In this document: positions 37,639 through 38,487 of the stretch, piece by piece | Layout of the letters: each line of letters begins with the position of its first letter | Position numbering within the stretch: position 1 is the stretch's first letter | Translations under genes and position numbers: made by a program | From: a virus | Strand: one strand, 5' to 3' | DNA: 38,487 bases | IMG/VR virus record: IMGVR_UViG_3300035667_000104 | Span: 1-38,487 of that record | The notes under the pieces: model-generated | Told to the model about the DNA's origin: nothing | Seen by the model: the letters and a program-made list of their open reading frames with translations, nothing else | Databases searched by the model: none

Positions 37639-38487
37639 ATGTCGATCGAGTGGACCGACCAGGTCCTCAATCCCGTCCGCGCCCACCGCGACATGGGCGA
37701 CGGCTCGACGATCGTGGGGCACCACTGCGAGAAAGTCTCTCCTGGGTGCCTCCACTGCTACGCGGAGACCATCAACCTAGGCGGCCGGTTCGGCCCCGAC
37801 CGCGGCACCCGCCTCCCCTTCATGCGATCGAGCCGCGACCGGGTTGAGATCCGCTTGGAGCCGAAGGTGCTCGATACGCTGCGCAAGGTGCGGAAGCCCC
37901 GGCGGTTCTTTGTCGGCTCCATGACTGACTTGTTCGCGGACTTCGTTCCCGAAGAGATGCTGCTCGAAGTCCTGGAGGCCTGCCACGCCGCGGCGCTGCG
38001 CGGCGCCGTGGTGCAGCTCCTGACCAAGCGTCCGGAGCGAATGGTTCGGACCCTTCAGCAGAATCGAGCGCTGGCACACCCTAACCTCTGGACGGGGGTG
38101 AGTGTCGAATCGTCCCGAGAGTTGTACCGCATTGACTTGCTCTTCTATGTGGCTGGGACGACGCGGTTCGTTTCGTACGAGCCGGCGTTGACCGCGATCG
38201 ACTTCGGCCTACGGCTGGACCGTGTCGCGTGGTTAATCGTCGGTGGCGAGAGCGGGCCAGGCGCTCGACCCTTCCACCTGGAATGGGGGCTTGACGCCTG
38301 TCGCCAAGCGATCGCCGCCGGCTGCCCACCTTTCGTCAAGCAGGTGGGGTCTAACCCGTGGTTCCGGGGCAAACCCTTGCCGTGCAACGCCGCGCGGGGT
38401 GGAGACATGGGCGAGTGGCCCGAGAAGCTTCGCCTGCGAGGGTTCCCACAGATCAACACCTACCTCGCGGAGGAATCTGCTTCATGA
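37639..38487 (+). CDS. DUF5131 / Gp37-Gp68 family protein
   Basis: A 282-aa protein of the phage Gp37/Gp68 (DUF5131) family. It opens with IEWTDQVLNPV and the family's cysteine motif, CEKVSPGCLHCYAE, with Cys at 30, 37 and 40, which looks like a radical-SAM-type cluster site. Then come RFFVGSMTDLFADFVP, QLLTKRPERM, NLWTGVSVES, WLIVGGESGPGARPF and PPFVKQVGSNPW, all family signature segments. The enzyme's reaction is not established. The gene ends on the last base of the window, so nothing after its stop can be seen. The start ATG follows the preceding stop directly. Confidence 0.93.
   Translation: MSIEWTDQVLNPVRAHRDMGDGSTIVGHHCEKVSPGCLHCYAETINLGGRFGPDRGTRLPFMRSSRDRVEIRLEPKVLDTLRKVRKPRRFFVGSMTDLFADFVPEEMLLEVLEACHAAALRGAVVQLLTKRPERMVRTLQQNRALAHPNLWTGVSVESSRELYRIDLLFYVAGTTRFVSYEPALTAIDFGLRLDRVAWLIVGGESGPGARPFHLEWGLDACRQAIAAGCPPFVKQVGSNPWFRGKPLPCNAARGGDMGEWPEKLRLRGFPQINTYLAEESAS

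Noticed and set aside
1-38487. tRNA genes
   Set aside because: No cloverleaf or GGTTCGANTCC-type T-arm found by eye on either strand.

Overview
This window looks like a complete or nearly complete genome of a temperate, tailed, double-stranded DNA phage, or the same genome as an excised prophage. It is GC-rich and densely packed, with most neighbouring genes overlapping by 1-4 bases (ATGA, GTGA, TGATG, TTGA). It has a tyrosine integrase, divergent repressor and Cro-like regulators, terminase, head genes of the phage Mu type, a tape-measure protein and a baseplate/tail-tip block. There is no tail sheath and no Mu transposase, so a long-tailed siphovirus with Mu-like head genes is the best reading. 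The last gene ends on the final base and the first begins ten bases in on the same strand. A rightward early operon running from 32988 through the end and on to 4498 would make sense if the molecule is circular or circularly permuted. The host is not identifiable from the sequence alone. The GC content, an XRE-TPR gene pair and a lanthipeptide-type leader would fit a GC-rich soil or sediment bacterium, possibly Acidobacteriota (low confidence).

Layout. 1-4498 (+): end of the early region, with a DnaC-type helicase loader, DnaB-type helicase, two relatives of recombinases that lack catalytic residues, and a membrane protein with a zinc-finger tail. 4499-5077: a gene-free stretch with several inverted repeats, and a candidate attachment/control region. 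5078-6184 (-): integrase. 6199-29422 (+): late operon with small and large terminase, a secreted beta-helix-like protein, a portal fused to MuF, protease with nested scaffold, decoration protein, capsid, connectors, tail tube, a 1174-aa tape measure, tail tip and fibres, and holin-like proteins. 29486-31145 (-): accessory genes, including a two-gene unit behind a promoter that contains a perfect 19-bp palindrome, and a membrane-anchored protein. 31298-32897: a 33-aa peptide gene (+) facing a TPR gene and an XRE repressor gene (-). 32988-38487 (+): Cro-like gene and many small early genes, among them a 74-aa lanthipeptide-like precursor, and a DUF5131 protein at the end.

Two things stand out. 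First, the lysogeny region encodes the repressor as an HTH protein overlapping a TPR protein, with a tiny cysteine-containing peptide gene just past the TPR gene. The parts resemble an arbitrium/RRNPP-type peptide-sensing switch, here split into separate genes. Second, the early operon carries a RiPP precursor with a clear leader, a GG site and a Cys/Ser/Thr-rich core, but no modification enzyme in the window. Both are inferences from sequence features and context.
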